From: an uncultured Eubacteriales bacterium
GTDB taxonomy: Bacteria; Bacillota; Clostridia; Christensenellales; CAG-917
DNA: 5,923 bases
Assembly: GCA_900551145.1 (NCBI GenBank)
Contig: URUQ01000079.1
Span: 1 to 5,923, forward strand
Direction: 5' to 3'
The notes beneath the pieces were generated by a model. It was not told where the DNA came from. It made no database searches and saw only the letters and a list, made by a program, of their open reading frames with translations. Positions 5,322 through 5,923 of the stretch are shown in pieces (position 1 is the stretch's first letter; each line of letters begins with the position of its first letter). A program made the translations under genes and the position numbers.

Positions 5322-5875
5322 TTAGTTTTGCTGTTTTGAAAGAATTGCCAGTATATTCTCATACTTGCTTTTTTCGTTGTTTCCGCTAAAATCAAACGTA
5401 ATTTTTCCGTTTCCCAGCCCGTCGAGGTTGGCCTTTGCAAGCGACTTTATAACGTTGTCGTTGCCGTCGATAAATTCTACGTCGCCGAGTATGCGTTTTA
5501 TCTCGTCCTTGCAATACGGATAGTGCGAACAACCGAGGATAACTTTTTTTACGCCCTTAAATTTATACAATCGAATTTTGAGATAAGTGCGAAGGGCGGA
5601 CATATCGAGATTGCCTTTGATTTGATTTATCGATGCTTGAATTTCGATAAGAGAGGCAAGTTCGCCCGAGTTTGCGGTTTTTATGTCTTTTGTATCCGTG
5701 TTCGATAAAGTGCTTTCCGTAGCCATAAGGAGCGTTTCGCTCGGATTTGTGAAATTCAAAGGCGGCAATAGTCGTATGACGTCAGTCCCTTCGTACACGC
5801 TCGACGCGGTATTGCACGCAAGCACTACTATATCGCACCGATTTTTAATTTTTGAGATTGCGCCCGATATAATTG
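5322..5875 (-). CDS. murI: Glutamate racemase, N-terminus missing at contig edge
   Basis: The frame covers 183 codons plus two bases, from the stop complementary to 5322-5324 to the last genuine base. It has no start, so roughly the first 50 residues, including the Asp-Ser-Gly segment of the active site, lie off the contig. Both racemase cysteine motifs are present: VVLACNTAS (fragment residues 16-24, first catalytic Cys at 20) and LGCSHYP (113-119, second Cys at 115). The enzyme interconverts L- and D-glutamate in the cytosol, supplying D-Glu for peptidoglycan. The sequence is divergent: the usual GT...S motif reads MATESTLSN, the usual CP before the LVE helix is replaced by NSGELASLIE, and the two cysteines are about 16 residues closer than in Bacillus RacE. 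A related Asp/Glu racemase is possible. The GTG at 5825 is inside the ACNTA motif and is not the start. Confidence 0.85.
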
Positions 5876-5923
5876 CTGTCTCTTATACACATCTCCGAGC
5901 CCACGAGACGGACTCCTATCTCG
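5876..5923 (-). other. Untrimmed Nextera Read 2 adapter with i7 index (artefact)
   Basis: Positions 5876-5894 read CTGTCTCTTATACACATCT (Tn5 mosaic end) and 5895-5909 CCGAGCCCACGAGAC (Read 2 tail). Positions 5910-5917 read GGACTCCT, which matches the Nextera N705 index, and 5918-5923 ATCTCG, the start of the P7 flow-cell sequence. This is library sequence, not genome. Confidence 0.98.

Noticed and set aside
1..5923. Nineteen-base inverted repeats at both ends suggesting a transposon or insertion sequence
   Set aside because: They are the Tn5 mosaic ends inside Nextera adapters, flanked by adapter tails and an index; no transposase is encoded between them.

Overview
This window looks like a complete short assembly contig from a Nextera (Tn5-tagmentation) library. 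Both ends are untrimmed Illumina adapter (1-36 and 5876-5923), so the real insert is 37-5875, and the genes at both edges are cut by the end of the assembly. The organism is most likely an uncultured endospore-forming Firmicute of the class Clostridia. It carries a germination protease (gpr) divergent from rpsT, has A-rich Gram-positive style promoters and ribosome binding sites, and uses AAA/AAG- and CAA-rich low-complexity linkers. A metagenome origin and the order-level placement are inference.

Layout from left to right. (1) 37-947, minus: the start of a secreted beta-propeller-like protein of unknown function, 303 genuine codons, running off the left edge into adapter. (2) 948-1047: a compact divergent promoter region with two near-consensus sigma-A promoters; the leftward one predicts an almost leaderless mRNA. 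(3) 1048-2034, plus: a cytosolic protein with an unusual architecture, an RNA polymerase alpha-C-terminal-domain-like fold, then a Lys/Gln-rich linker, then WG repeats. (4) 2034-3977, plus: a membrane-anchored subtilisin-family (S8) protease whose start overlaps the previous stop (TAATG), so the two genes form a coupled pair. (5) A hairpin terminator at 4017-4046 between convergent genes. (6) 4065-4331, minus: rpsT (ribosomal protein S20) with a strong Shine-Dalgarno and an extended -10 promoter. (7) 4429-5301, plus: gpr, the spore germination protease, with an 11-bp perfect hairpin inside its last codons. (8) 5322-5875, minus: the C-terminal two thirds of a divergent glutamate racemase (murI), cut by the right edge.

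The right half (rpsT, gpr, murI) is housekeeping and sporulation material: translation, degradation of small acid-soluble spore proteins at germination, and D-glutamate supply for peptidoglycan. The left half is less ordinary. A signal-peptide propeller protein faces, across a shared promoter region, an alpha-CTD/WG-repeat protein that is translationally coupled to an ecto-protease. The alpha-CTD-like domain seems to lack most of the residues that contact DNA in E. coli RpoA, so it may bind a protein or act as a generic helix-hairpin-helix module. I see no mobile element, CRISPR array, tRNA or rRNA; the inverted 19-bp terminal repeats are the Tn5 mosaic ends of the adapters.
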